Positions 48,334 to 57,671 of a DNA stretch of 64,000 nucleotides are shown here, one piece after another. Origin of the DNA: Cellulosilyticum sp. (GTDB taxonomy: Bacteria; Bacillota; Clostridia; Lachnospirales; Cellulosilyticaceae); assembly GCA_017941635.1 (NCBI GenBank), contig JAGAVZ010000263.1:27368-91367 (forward strand), in the 5' to 3' direction. The notes beneath the pieces are model-generated. The model ran no database searches. It was given only the letters and a program-made list of their open reading frames with translations, and had not been told where the DNA came from. Made by a program: the position numbers and the translations under genes. Positions within the stretch are counted from its first letter, which is position 1, and every line of letters starts with the position of its first letter.

Positions 48334-48843
48334 TTACTCCGCATCAAAAGAAAGCTCAATTTTCTTAGTGTCTGTTTTAAGCTGAGTTAGTTTTACGCCA
48401 GCAGCTTCAAACATTTGAACAGAAGCTTTCACCGCATCTGAATCGGCATATTTATTAGAAAGATAAATAACTTCACGAATACCAGATTGAATAATTGCCT
48501 TGCAACATTCATTGCATGGAAAAAGTGCAACATAAATTTTAGCCCCAACTAGAGATTTACCACGTGCATTTAAAATAGCATTGAGTTCTGCATGAACTAC
48601 AAAAGGATATTTGGTATCTAGAAAATCTCCATCGCGTCCCCAAGGAAATTCATCATCATTACAACCAATAGGTAGTCCATTATATCCAACACTTAGTATG
48701 GTATTATGATTAAATCCGTTTGGATTGGCACCACTTACAATACAAGCCCCTACTTGTGTATTAGGGTCTTTGCTACGTTTAGCAGCAAGAAGAGCAATAC
48801 CCATAAAGTAGTCATCCCAAGAGATATATTCTTGTCTTTTCAT
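48334..48843 (-). CDS. dCMP/cytidine-type deaminase, ComEB-like
   Basis: The 169-residue zinc enzyme has HAELNAILNARGKSL and the PCNEC zinc cysteines (ALFPCNECCKAIIQSG), with KDPNTQVGACIV ahead. It deaminates dCMP to dUMP, supplying dTMP synthesis. It lies divergent from nrdA, which fits deoxynucleotide supply. The minus-strand ATG at 48843 is preferred, since AAAGGAG (48853-48859) is well placed for it; a GTG three codons upstream touches that site. Confidence 0.9.
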   Translation of the reverse strand: MKRQEYISWDDYFMGIALLAAKRSKDPNTQVGACIVSGANPNGFNHNTILSVGYNGLPIGCNDDEFPWGRDGDFLDTKYPFVVHAELNAILNARGKSLVGAKIYVALFPCNECCKAIIQSGIREVIYLSNKYADSDAVKASVQMFEAAGVKLTQLKTDTKKIELSFDAE

Positions 48844-48859
48844 TTGTTTCACTCCTTTA

Positions 48860-49210
48860 TTATGTCAAATTTATAGATAAAACTTGAAATTGAGAGGATA
48901 GTTTACTTTATTGTTTGTATCTTTTCGATAATATACTTCTTTTTTAGTATAATCATACATCTATAGAGTTTCAACATTCAATAAGGGATTTAGTTAAAAT
49001 AAATCTACAAAAAGTTAAAATTTGTGTATAGTTTATCGAAACTGAACAAGGTATAATAGAATTAATTAATAATAACTATTGATAAATATATTTTATTACA
49101 AGCTAAGATTAGTAATTTGTATAAGTTTATATAGCGAGATAAAAATAGAATTTACTCTATAGCATTTATAAAAGTGAACATACTAGATAGGAAGAAAGGA
49201 TGGGAGTGGT
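48860..49210. other. Divergent region before nrdA
   Basis: AT-rich with TATAAT-like elements at 48948-48953 and 49052-49057. I looked for NrdR boxes (ACACNATATNTNGTGT type) and did not find a convincing pair. TTTCGATAA (48923-48931) and TTATCGAAA (49033-49041) form an inverted repeat about 100 bp apart of unknown meaning. Confidence 0.4.
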
Positions 49211-51502
49211 ATGAAAATTAATGTGGTAAAAAGAGATGGTAGATTGGAAGAACTTTGTCTTCTCAAAACAAAGAAAATGGTACAATATGCGTGTCGAGAT
49301 TTAGAAGGATGTGATCCGATTGAATTAGAGTTAGATGCAAAAATTCAATTTAGAGATCAAATGACCACAAGGGAAATTCAAAGAACATTGATTCAAACAG
49401 CAATCGAAAAGGTTATTGCAGTAGAAAAAGATGCTTATGGTAATGAAATCAAAAAGACCAATATCAATTGGCAATATGTAGCAGCAAGATTACTTTGCTA
49501 TGATTTATATAAAGACGCGGCAATTAATAGAGGTTATACCCATTTTGGATATGGTGATTATGCAGGGCTTTTCGAAAAACTAATTGAAATGAATTTATAT
49601 GGTCAGTATTTAAAAGAAGCCTATACAAAAAAAGAGATTGTTGAGCTAGGTGCATATATTAAGCCAGAAAGAGATGAACTCTTTAATTATGAAGGGGTCA
49701 AACTATTAGCAGATCGCTATTTAGTAAAGGGCTTCAATAAGGAAGTGTTAGAGTTACCGCAAGAACGTTTTATGACAATTGCGATGCACCTTGCCATTCC
49801 AGAAGGCGAAAATAAGGTATATTATGCAAAGGCCTTTTATGATTTACTTAGTCAGCTAAAAATGACAGTGGCAACACCAACATTATCTAATGCAGGAACA
49901 GTTTACTATCAATTAAGTAGCTGTTTTATTTCTACAGTAGGAGACAATCTATGGTCTATCTATGATGTAAATAATAAGTTTGCTCAGGTATCTAAACACG
50001 GTGGAGCACTAGGAATTTACCTTGGAAAAGTTCGTGCATTAAATAGTGAAATTCGTGGTGTAAAAAATTCATCAGGCGGTATTGTGCCATGGACAAGACT
50101 TTATAATGATACAGCTGTAGCAGTAGACCAATTGGGAAGAAGAAAAGGAAGTGCATCGGTTACATTAGATGTATGGCATAAGGATATTTATGACTTTTTA
50201 GACCTAAAAACCAATAATGGAGATGACCGCAGAAAGGCACATGATATTTTCCCAGCGGTTAGTATTCCAGATTTATTTATGGAAAGATTAGAACGAAGAG
50301 AAAATTGGTCGCTATTTGACCCGCACACAGTACAAAAAGTAATGGGATTTAACCTAGAAGATAGTTATGATGAAGTGGATTGCAAAGCTTTTACAGAAAA
50401 ATACTTAGCATGTGAAGCTAATCCAAATCTAGAACGTATTACAGTTTCTTGTTTAGATGTTATGAAAAAAATTATGATTAGTGCAGTGGAAACAGGGACA
50501 CCATTTATTTTCTTTAGAGATACAGTAAATCGTACTAATCCAAATAAACATGCAGGTATGATTTATGCTTCTAACTTATGTCATGAGATTGCCCAAAATA
50601 TGAGCGAAAGTATGTTGGTAGAAGAAACAGTAACGATGGCAGATGGTTCAAAGGAAATCGTAACGAGAGTTAAAGCAGGGGATATGGTTACATGTAACTT
50701 AAACTCTGTTAACTTGGGAAGAGTAGAGCTTAATGAATTAAAAGATTGTATCCCACTACAAATTCGTATGCTGGATAATGTTATCACATTAAATCAATTA
50801 CCAGTAAAAGAAGCTGAAATCACAAGTGATAAATATCGTGCCATTGGGCTTGGAACAAGTGGCTATCATCACTATCTTGTAAATCACAATATTATGTGGG
50901 AAAGTGAAGAACATTTAAAAGTAGCAGATGAACTCTTTGAGGAAATTGCTTATCAAGCCATTAAAGCTTCTATGGAGTTAGCCAAAGAAAAAGGAGCTTA
51001 TGATGTCTTTGAAGGTTCAGCTTGGCAGACAGGTGAATACTTTGAACAAAGAGGATATACTTCAGAAAGGTGGATGGCACTTAGAGCAGATGTAGCTAAA
51101 TATGGCCTTCGCAATGGTTATATTATGGCTGTTGCACCAACAGGAAGTACATCTAATATTGCCAATACAACAGCAGGGATAGATCCAATCTTTAAGAAGT
51201 TCTTTGTGGAAGAGAAGAAAGGAAGTTTTACACCAAAGACTGCACCAGATTTGTGTCAAGAAAATTTCTGGCTCTATAAAGAAGCCCATCATATTAATCA
51301 AAGCTGGAGCATTAAGGCATGTGGTATCAGACAACGCCATATTGATCAGGCACAATCCTTTAATTTATATATTACCCCACAAATCAGTGCAAAAGATATT
51401 TTAAATATGTATATAGATTCATGGAAAAATGGTGTAAAAACGCTATACTATGTGCGTAATCAATCTCTTGAAATGGATGAATGCACAAGCTGTTCAAGCT
51501 AG
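49211..51502 (+). CDS. nrdA: Ribonucleotide reductase class Ia, large subunit
   Basis: The 763-residue subunit has an N-terminal ATP cone (MKINVVKRDGRLEELCLLKT), the redox cysteine in YQLSSCFISTVGDN, and the radical-site cysteine segment NLCHEIAQNMSES. NLNSVNLGR and the phosphate loop APTGSTSNIANTTAGIDPIF are also present. The C-terminal tail CTSCSS carries the redox cysteine pair. It makes deoxyribonucleotides with the NrdB radical subunit encoded 74 bp downstream. GGGAG precedes the ATG. A full allosteric ATP cone is present. Aerobic-type class I reductase in a probable anaerobe is notable but not unusual. Confidence 0.95.
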   Translation: MKINVVKRDGRLEELCLLKTKKMVQYACRDLEGCDPIELELDAKIQFRDQMTTREIQRTLIQTAIEKVIAVEKDAYGNEIKKTNINWQYVAARLLCYDLYKDAAINRGYTHFGYGDYAGLFEKLIEMNLYGQYLKEAYTKKEIVELGAYIKPERDELFNYEGVKLLADRYLVKGFNKEVLELPQERFMTIAMHLAIPEGENKVYYAKAFYDLLSQLKMTVATPTLSNAGTVYYQLSSCFISTVGDNLWSIYDVNNKFAQVSKHGGALGIYLGKVRALNSEIRGVKNSSGGIVPWTRLYNDTAVAVDQLGRRKGSASVTLDVWHKDIYDFLDLKTNNGDDRRKAHDIFPAVSIPDLFMERLERRENWSLFDPHTVQKVMGFNLEDSYDEVDCKAFTEKYLACEANPNLERITVSCLDVMKKIMISAVETGTPFIFFRDTVNRTNPNKHAGMIYASNLCHEIAQNMSESMLVEETVTMADGSKEIVTRVKAGDMVTCNLNSVNLGRVELNELKDCIPLQIRMLDNVITLNQLPVKEAEITSDKYRAIGLGTSGYHHYLVNHNIMWESEEHLKVADELFEEIAYQAIKASMELAKEKGAYDVFEGSAWQTGEYFEQRGYTSERWMALRADVAKYGLRNGYIMAVAPTGSTSNIANTTAGIDPIFKKFFVEEKKGSFTPKTAPDLCQENFWLYKEAHHINQSWSIKACGIRQRHIDQAQSFNLYITPQISAKDILNMYIDSWKNGVKTLYYVRNQSLEMDECTSCSS

Positions 51503-51576
51503 AATTAACAATAAGCTATGAAGCATTTTTAAGAGTATAAGTTAGATTAATACAAAAATTAGACAGAGGTGAGCGT

Positions 51577-52605
51577 ATGCAGAAGAAACGTATCTTTAAT
51601 GAAAATGGAGACCGTGGTACACAATCTATTATTGGTGGCAACACAACCAATCTTAGAGAATGGAATCGTATCAAATATGATTGGGCACAAACACTTTATC
51701 GAACCATGCTCAATAACTTCTGGATTCCAGAAGAAATTTCTTTAAATGAAGATGTTAAAGCTTTTCCTTATTTAACAGATGGAGAAAGAAGAGCATTTGA
51801 CAAAATTATTGCGTTCCTAAACTTCTTAGATTCTATTCAAAGTGAAAACTTACCTCACTTATCACGCTATATTACAGCACCAGAGGTAGCATCATTGCTT
51901 AATCTTCAAGCATTTCAAGAAGAGATTCATGCACAGAGCTATTCATATGTTTTGGACACAGTTACAAATCCAATCACACGAGATAAAATTTATGATGAAT
52001 GGCGAGAAGATGAACATTTATTAAAACGTAATAAATTTATTGCAGGAATTTATGAGGCTTTTAACGAAAACCCAAATGAAAAAAATTTCCTAAGAGCAAT
52101 TATGGCAAATTATATTTTAGAGGGAATTTATTTCTATTCAGGATTTAGTTTCTTCTATACTTTAGCAAGACAAGGGAAGATGACAGCTACAAGTACAATC
52201 TTCAAATATATTAATCGTGATGAAATTACGCATCTTGTTCTTTTCCAAAATATCATTAGAGAGATGAAAAAGGAAAATAGTGAACTTTTCACAAGTGAAC
52301 TAGAAGCAGAATTTAGAGAAATGATGCGAACAGGTGTAGAGCATGAAATTGCATGGGGACAATATGTAACAGGTAATAATATTATGGGAATCAATAATCA
52401 TTTGATTGAACTGTATATTAAATATTTATCTAATCAACGTCTTAAAGCAATTGGAATAGAGATTCTTTATCCAGAGGTAACACAAAATCCAATGGCATGG
52501 ATTGAAAGTTTCTCTAATTTAAATAATACCAAGACGGATTTCTTTGAAGCAAAAGTAACCAACTATACAAAGGCAGCAGCTTTTGACTTTGATAGCTTAG
52601 AATAA
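51577..52605 (+). CDS. nrdB: Ribonucleotide reductase class Ia, radical subunit
   Basis: The 342-residue diiron protein has the ligands and radical tyrosine in EEIHAQSYSYVLD. By my count these are Glu115, His118 and Tyr122, the same numbers as in E. coli NrdB. The second ligand set lies in EGIYFYSGFSFFYTLARQG and NRDEITHLVLFQNI. A tyrosine at 122 argues for the class Ia tyrosyl-radical type rather than radical-free subclasses. It is in an operon with nrdA (gap 74 bp). No nrdI-like activase is adjacent. A terminator follows. Confidence 0.95.
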   Translation: MQKKRIFNENGDRGTQSIIGGNTTNLREWNRIKYDWAQTLYRTMLNNFWIPEEISLNEDVKAFPYLTDGERRAFDKIIAFLNFLDSIQSENLPHLSRYITAPEVASLLNLQAFQEEIHAQSYSYVLDTVTNPITRDKIYDEWREDEHLLKRNKFIAGIYEAFNENPNEKNFLRAIMANYILEGIYFYSGFSFFYTLARQGKMTATSTIFKYINRDEITHLVLFQNIIREMKKENSELFTSELEAEFREMMRTGVEHEIAWGQYVTGNNIMGINNHLIELYIKYLSNQRLKAIGIEILYPEVTQNPMAWIESFSNLNNTKTDFFEAKVTNYTKAAAFDFDSLE

Positions 52606-52611
52606 AAAGAG

Positions 52612-52655
52612 TAGACCTATGAAAGTAAGAAGAAATCTTTCGTAGGTCTATTTTA
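52612..52655 (+). terminator. nrdAB terminator
   Basis: AGACCTATGAAAG pairs with CTTTCGTAGGTCT and is followed by a T-rich tail. Confidence 0.8.
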
Positions 52656-52823
52656 TTGAATCTATAAACTATGCTAATTTTAATTAAATGTCTTAAAGTG
52701 AGTAGAGTATCTAGTCGAGATATGCGGATTGTGTATAAATTTGAAAAACTTACAATTGTCGCTATTGGTGATAAGGAAAATTATATACAATAAAAAGAAT
52801 AAAGGAGAGGGGTTGAAAATAAG

Positions 52824-53522
52824 ATGTCTCAAAATGTAGAGATAATAGAAGAACTGATTTATGAAAAAGACTATAAGTGCCCAATGTGTAATCAAAATAT
52901 TAGACAAAAAGTAGTGAAGGCTAGTAAAAATAAATTGTTAGATGTAGACTTTGATTTAAATGCAAGATATGAAAAGGTCAATCCGCTCTTTTATGAAGTT
53001 GTTGTATGTGAAACTTGTGGCTTTGCCCAGCTTAATAAAAAAGAGGAAATGCCAACATTAGCAGAAAGTAAATTGATAAAAGAAAAAATTTGTGCAAACT
53101 TTGCAGGAAGAAAATATTCTACATATTACACAGCAGAAGATGCGGTAGATCGTTATAAATTAGCTTTATTAAATGCTATTATTAGAAATGCAACAGAAGG
53201 AGAAAAAGGCTATATTGCATTGAAGTTGGCTTGGGTATATAGAGCAGAAGGAAATGAAGTAGAAGAAAAAAGGTTTATAGGGGAAGCCTTAAAATGTTTT
53301 TTAAATGCTTACCAAAAAGAGAGCTTTCCGATTTTTGAATTACAAGAAGAAACAGTTTGTTACTTAATTGCTGCTTTAAGTTATCAAGTAGATAATTTAA
53401 AGCAAGCCTTGAATTGGATTCAAGTGACATTGAAGGGGGAAGAGGTATCACCTAAATTACGTGATCGTTGTTTTACATTAAAACAGATGATTAGAGAGAA
53501 AGAAAAAGAGATACAGAAATAA
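52824..53522 (+). CDS. DUF2225 protein
   Basis: The 232-residue protein has two zinc-type cysteine pairs, CPMC (about 20-23) and CETC (about 71-74), flanking KLLDVDFDLNARYEKVNPLF. Behind them is a long helical repeat-like region (DRYKLALLNAIIRNA, ALKLAWVYRAEGNEVEEKRF) that resembles TPR helices. This is the DUF2225 pattern common in Firmicutes; its function is unknown. GGAGAGGGG precedes the ATG. The AIM24 gene follows 77 bp later. Confidence 0.85.
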   Translation: MSQNVEIIEELIYEKDYKCPMCNQNIRQKVVKASKNKLLDVDFDLNARYEKVNPLFYEVVVCETCGFAQLNKKEEMPTLAESKLIKEKICANFAGRKYSTYYTAEDAVDRYKLALLNAIIRNATEGEKGYIALKLAWVYRAEGNEVEEKRFIGEALKCFLNAYQKESFPIFELQEETVCYLIAALSYQVDNLKQALNWIQVTLKGEEVSPKLRDRCFTLKQMIREKEKEIQK

Positions 53523-53599
53523 CTAGGTTATATAAATAAAATTAGTTTTCTGGTAAAATAAAATAGGTTTTATATTCTAGGGGTTAAAAGGAGGATTTT

Positions 53600-54358
53600 A
53601 TGATTCAATACAATAATTTATATGATAATGCCAATATGAAAATAATTGCTGAAAGAGGCAGTGTAAAAGTATTTGAACATCAAAAGGATTTAAGTATTCA
53701 TTCTCCATCTGAGGCTATAGGGGCTTACTATGCATCAGAAATGAACATGCGTAAAAGACAAGTATTAATTGAGTTAAATGGGAACGCTTATACAATAAGT
53801 GCAGGTGCAATGCAATGGATGTCAGGTAGCGTGGATATGGTTGCAGATGTCAAAGGAATTGGGGACTTATTTGGAAAAGCACTTGCATCAAAAGTAACTA
53901 AAGAATCTACCATTAAGCCTAAATATAGTGGGAATGGTCTTTTAATGCTTGAGCCAACTTACAAACATATTTTATTAGAAGAAGTTTCTGATTGGGATGG
54001 ACTTGTTTTAGATGATGGGCTATTTTTAGCATGTGATTCTAATGTAACGCAAAAGGTCGTTGCAAGAACAAATCTTTCATCGGCTGCTTTAGGAAATGAA
54101 GGGCTATTTAACCTTTGTTTAACAGGTAAAGGTGTAGCTGTACTTGAAAGTCCAGTACCAAGAGAAGAGCTTATTGAATTTAATTTACAAAATGATACCC
54201 TAAAAATTGATGGAAATATGGCAATTGCTTGGTCTAATAGTTTAGAGTTTAGAGTGGAAAAATCAGGAAAAAACTTAATTGGCTCTGCCGTATCAGGAGA
54301 AGGACTTGTTAATGTCTATAGAGGAACTGGAAAGGTTCTTATGGCACCAATCAAATAG
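53600..54358 (+). CDS. AIM24-family protein
   Basis: The 252-residue beta-rich protein has the AIM24 signature elements GNAYTISAGAMQWMSGSVDM, GLLMLEPTYKHILLEEVSDW and GLVNVYRGTGKVLMAP at the end. Bacterial AIM24/TerB-like proteins have an unclear role, sometimes linked to stress or membrane organisation. AGGAGG sits 6 nt before the ATG. The gene is followed by a terminator and preceded by the DUF2225 gene. Confidence 0.85.
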   Translation: MIQYNNLYDNANMKIIAERGSVKVFEHQKDLSIHSPSEAIGAYYASEMNMRKRQVLIELNGNAYTISAGAMQWMSGSVDMVADVKGIGDLFGKALASKVTKESTIKPKYSGNGLLMLEPTYKHILLEEVSDWDGLVLDDGLFLACDSNVTQKVVARTNLSSAALGNEGLFNLCLTGKGVAVLESPVPREELIEFNLQNDTLKIDGNMAIAWSNSLEFRVEKSGKNLIGSAVSGEGLVNVYRGTGKVLMAPIK

Positions 54359-54408
54359 GACTAGCATGATAATCTTATCAGAAGGTAATAAAATAGAGGG
54401 AAATAATT

Positions 54409-54444
54409 AAGAGCAGAAGATTCTAGATTTCTGCTCTTTTTTTG
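54409..54444 (+). terminator. AIM24 gene terminator
   Basis: AGAGCAGAA pairs with TTCTGCTCT and is followed by seven Ts. Confidence 0.85.
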
Positions 54445-54631
54445 TGGAATTATATATAAACTTAGAATAATTATCTTAGCTACATGAGGTATATCAGTTG
54501 GTGTTGAGTCACTTCTTGCCTATAGAGTTATTAGAAGGTTTAATGATGTAAATAGAGTTTATGAAGAATAAAATGATGGGTGAAGTTTCATAATAAGAGA
54601 AATAGAGATTGGCATAGAAAGGAATTTTATT

Positions 54632-55069
54632 ATGAAATATGCAGTACTTTCACCGAATCAAATGTTGATTTGTTTTGACCATAGTGAACAGGTAGCAGAA
54701 TATTGTTTAAGAGTAGACAATCATGAACTTAACGAATATGCCGAGGATCAAGAATATACTTATGAAACAATGACGCCCACAGAAATAGGTCAGTTATATA
54801 CAGAAGTTGGAGCAGTGTATGGTGGATGCCAGATTTACGAAACCAGAGACATATTAGAGATGCTGAAAGAACAGGGAGCAGACCAAGCTTATATTGATAA
54901 GGCAAATGAACTTTTTAATAGTAGTTCATTAAATAATGAAATCAGATGCCCAGGCTTTTTGGAAGATGTATTAGGAGAAATTACACCTATTTGCCCTGCT
55001 CAGATGACAGATGGAATTTATTTTATGAGAAATATTGATTCACCTAGAGAAGAAAAAGATAATGGATAG
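54632..55069 (+). CDS. Hypothetical protein, 145 residues
   Basis: This soluble, acidic protein starts MKYAVLSPNQMLICFDHSEQ. It has TPTEIGQLYTEVGAVYGGCQ and a helical segment ILEMLKEQGADQAYIDKANE, and ends NIDSPREEKDNG. No family is recognised. AAAGGAA precedes the ATG, and a terminator follows, so it is a real single-gene unit. Confidence 0.7.
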   Translation: MKYAVLSPNQMLICFDHSEQVAEYCLRVDNHELNEYAEDQEYTYETMTPTEIGQLYTEVGAVYGGCQIYETRDILEMLKEQGADQAYIDKANELFNSSSLNNEIRCPGFLEDVLGEITPICPAQMTDGIYFMRNIDSPREEKDNG

Positions 55070-55070
55070 T

Positions 55071-55110
55071 AAAAAACAGTCGGGAATACATAAAATACCG
55101 ACTGTTTTTT
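55071..55110 (+). terminator. Terminator after the 145-residue gene
   Basis: AAAAACAGTCGG pairs with CCGACTGTTTTT around a 14-nt loop. Confidence 0.85.
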
Positions 55111-55181
55111 GTTTGTAGTAATTTCAAACAGAGAGAATATTTTATGCTAGAAAAACTTAAAGATCCTTAGGGCATACAATA

Positions 55182-55202
55182 TATAATGTGATGATATCAC
55201 AT
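55182..55202 (+). promoter_or_regulatory. Possible operator before yjdM
   Basis: ATGTGATGATATCACAT (55186-55202) is a dyad with TGTGAT and ATCACA half-sites and a 3-bp centre. It overlaps a TATAAT at 55182-55187. It resembles CRP/FNR-family sites, but the spacing is one base short and no good -35 is present. Confidence 0.4.
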
Positions 55203-55307
55203 AATTAGGCTGGAAAGTGTATGTAATTAGAGGATAGAATTGTCAAGCTCAATAGTTTGTGTTAGGATAAGATGTATAAAAACTAGAAGGAAAGTAGAGA
55301 AAACGAC

Positions 55308-55643
55308 ATGATTCCAAATTGTCCAAAATGTAACTCAGAATACACTTATGAAGATGGTAGCATGTATGTATGCCCAGAATGTGCTCACGAATGGAGCCAA
55401 TTAGAAACTGAGTCACACGATGAAGATGTAAAAGTATATAAAGATTGTAACGGAAATATCTTACAAGATGGTGACTCTGTAACAGTTATTAAAGATCTTA
55501 AAGTAAAAGGTAGTTCTTTAGTAATTAAAATCGGAACAAAAGTAAAAAATATTCGTTTAATCGATGGAGACCATGATATTGATTGTAAAATCGATGGAAT
55601 TGGTGCGATGAAACTTAAATCTGAGTTTGTAAAAAAATTATAA
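55308..55643 (+). CDS. yjdM: YjdM/PhnA-type zinc-ribbon protein
   Basis: The 111-residue protein has an N-terminal zinc ribbon (CPKC at 5-8 and CPEC at about 22-25). A small SH3-like domain follows ([20 protein letters not shown] and [20 protein letters not shown]). The whole matches the YjdM/PhnA family, long misnamed for phosphonoacetate; its true role is unclear. Codons are enriched in C-ending forms compared with its neighbours, which suggests high expression. Strong terminators sit on both sides. Confidence 0.92.
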   Translation: MIPNCPKCNSEYTYEDGSMYVCPECAHEWSQLETESHDEDVKVYKDCNGNILQDGDSVTVIKDLKVKGSSLVIKIGTKVKNIRLIDGDHDIDCKIDGIGAMKLKSEFVKKL

Positions 55644-55648
55644 ATAGC

Positions 55649-55685
55649 AAAAGGGTATGAACCAAAATGGTTTATACCCTTTTTG
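55649..55685 (+). terminator. yjdM terminator
   Basis: AAAAGGGTATGAACC pairs with GGTTTATACCCTTTT around AAAAT. Confidence 0.85.
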
Positions 55686-55817
55686 TATGAAGAAAAATAA
55701 GATAAAAAAGTATATCAGAGTTGTAGGGGAAACAGCATGTAGAGGAATATATTTACATCATATGGGACAAGATAAAGCTTAGAGTAAACTGAAATAGGAG
55801 GGGGTTAGCATTGCGTA

Positions 55818-56660
55818 ATGGAAAAAAACGAGTGTATTAGTCTATGTGAGGTAATGGAACATATTCATAGTATTGAACCTCAATTTGAAAAAGTTATTGA
55901 GAATGTAAGTAGAGTAGCAGGATATAGTAAATGTGAACGTATTTATATAGGTTCTTCTTTTTGTGGACAGTATTTTCTTCATCTATCAGAAAGCTTAATA
56001 GAACAGCTTATGAAGGTGTGTCAGGAGAAAGCGTTAAAAGTCACATTAGTATTGCCTATTTTTACACAGAAAAACTTAAAGAAAGGTAAAGATAAAATAG
56101 CACATTTATTAAATTGCTACCAAGACATTATTGATGAGATTACAGTCAATGACTATGGGATGTTATTCTATATTAGAGAAACGTATAAAAAAATTGGCAT
56201 AAATCTAGGTAGATTATTTATGAAGGACTATAGAGAACCACGTTATGAAGAATATTTTAATAGTGTTCTTAAGCCCAGAGGTTTTACTAATTACTTGAAA
56301 GATTTAATTAAACAATATCAGATTAAAGGGATTGAATTTGACCCAACTCATAAAATCATAGATTTTAGTGAAAAACCAGAGAGTGTAGAAATCGGCATTT
56401 ATGCACCATATGCATATATTACGGTAGGGCAAATTTGTGAAGTGGGAAGCATTTCTAAGCCAGTAGAAAAGAAGTTTAGACCTAATGAGCCATGTGGATT
56501 AGAGTGTTATAAGCATCGTATGAGATATTTTATGGAAGATAGTAGAGATTGGAGGCGTATTGGCAAAGCAATTTATTTTGAAAACAAAGCGCCTGAAATA
56601 AGAGGGGTATCCCATGCAAGAGAAATTTATGCGCCATTGGATTGGGAGGTAGAAGTATGA
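55818..56660 (+). CDS. Putative partner protein of the U32 peptidase
   Basis: The 280-residue protein opens MEKNECISLCEVMEHIHSIE. It has a TIM-barrel-like middle (IYIGSSFCGQYFLHLSESLI; KALKVTLVLPIFTQKNLKKG; VNDYGMLFYIRETYKKIG) and a C-terminal CGLECYKHRMRYFM. It overlaps the next gene (U32 peptidase) by 4 nt (ATGA). This recalls two-component U32 pairs such as UbiU/UbiV, YhbU/YhbV and PrtC-like sets, but sequence similarity to a named member is weak. GGAGGGGG lies about 13 nt before the ATG, farther than usual. Confidence 0.65.
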   Translation: MEKNECISLCEVMEHIHSIEPQFEKVIENVSRVAGYSKCERIYIGSSFCGQYFLHLSESLIEQLMKVCQEKALKVTLVLPIFTQKNLKKGKDKIAHLLNCYQDIIDEITVNDYGMLFYIRETYKKIGINLGRLFMKDYREPRYEEYFNSVLKPRGFTNYLKDLIKQYQIKGIEFDPTHKIIDFSEKPESVEIGIYAPYAYITVGQICEVGSISKPVEKKFRPNEPCGLECYKHRMRYFMEDSRDWRRIGKAIYFENKAPEIRGVSHAREIYAPLDWEVEV

Positions 56661-57613
56661 ATGTATTAGTTCCACTAAATAATATTGATCATATAGATGA
56701 TTATATAGAAGCTGGGGCAGTAGAATTTTATATTGGTTTTCATGATGAGGCTTGGCATGAAAGATTTGGAGAATATGCAGATATCAATCGTCTAACAGGT
56801 TTTAAAAAAACAGCCAATCCCTATACTTTTGAGGAAGTTATAGAAATCATTAAGCGTGTGAAACAAAAAGGTGTACAAGTTTATGTGACATTTAATTCTA
56901 GTATCTATAATCAAGCACAATTAGATTATATAGAAGGTTACATGGAAAGATTAAAAGAGACACATTTGGATGGTGTGATTGTTTCTTGCGTGGAGCTTAT
57001 ACAATTGGCAAAGAAAATAGGTATTCCTTCTGTGATGAGTACCATTGCAGGCGTTTATAATTCAGATATGGTACATTTTTATCATGATATGGGAGCGAAA
57101 CGTGTCATTTTGCCAAGAGATTTATCTACCGAGGAAATCTCTGAGATTATCAAAAATAGCCCACCTATTGAATATGAAATTTTTATGATGCGTAATGGAT
57201 GTCGATTTTCAGATTCCAACTGCTTAGGATTTCATCGACTAGAAAAAACTTCTATTTGTGCTTGTATAGGCAATGCAGGGCGAGATTTACACATGAGCGG
57301 AAAAAGCTTTAAAGAAAAGCATGAAATGGAACTGAATGATATTGTTTATACCAATCATTTTCACAATATGACTTGTGGGATTTGTTCTATTTATCGTTTT
57401 GTAAAACTAGGCATCAATGCAGGGAAAATTGTAGGTCGTTCAGATGAATGGCAAAATATTTGCGATGATATTCGCCTCATTAAACAAAATGTGGAGATAG
57501 CAAAAACATGTAGCAGCGAGGAAGAATACTTAGAACGCATGATTTTTCCACATGGACAGGAGACGATGTGTAAGATGGGGTTATCTTGCTATTATCCAGA
57601 AATACGTTTTTGA
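56657..57613 (+). CDS. U32-family peptidase-like protein
   Basis: The 318-residue protein starts MNVLVPLNNIDHIDDYIEAG, then VEFYIGFHDEAWHERFGEYA, the opening of the U32 barrel. The cysteine-bearing core has RNGCRFSDSNCLGF, KTSICACIGNAGRD and MTCGICSIYRFVKLGINAGK. The four or more conserved cysteines would bind an iron-sulfur cluster, as in UbiU/UbiV and RlhA. Members act in RNA or quinone hydroxylation or as collagenase-like enzymes; which applies is not known. The ATG at 56657 overlaps the previous stop and follows GGGAGG (56643-56648), so the in-frame ATG at 56642 is rejected. A terminator follows. Confidence 0.85.
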   Translation: MNVLVPLNNIDHIDDYIEAGAVEFYIGFHDEAWHERFGEYADINRLTGFKKTANPYTFEEVIEIIKRVKQKGVQVYVTFNSSIYNQAQLDYIEGYMERLKETHLDGVIVSCVELIQLAKKIGIPSVMSTIAGVYNSDMVHFYHDMGAKRVILPRDLSTEEISEIIKNSPPIEYEIFMMRNGCRFSDSNCLGFHRLEKTSICACIGNAGRDLHMSGKSFKEKHEMELNDIVYTNHFHNMTCGICSIYRFVKLGINAGKIVGRSDEWQNICDDIRLIKQNVEIAKTCSSEEEYLERMIFPHGQETMCKMGLSCYYPEIRF

Positions 57614-57626
57614 AAATATATACTAT

Positions 57627-57671
57627 AAGAAATCAGGTTTCTATTAGAATACAGAAACCTGATTTCTTTCA
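57627..57671. terminator. Terminator shared by the U32 unit and the hydrolase remnant
   Basis: AAGAAATCAGGTTTCT pairs with AGAAACCTGATTTCTT and is T-rich on both sides. The last codons and stop of the leftward remnant lie inside the stem. Confidence 0.85.

Noticed and set aside
48860..49210. NrdR boxes before nrdA
   Set aside because: Searched for the paired 16-bp boxes by eye; only an unrelated inverted repeat was seen.
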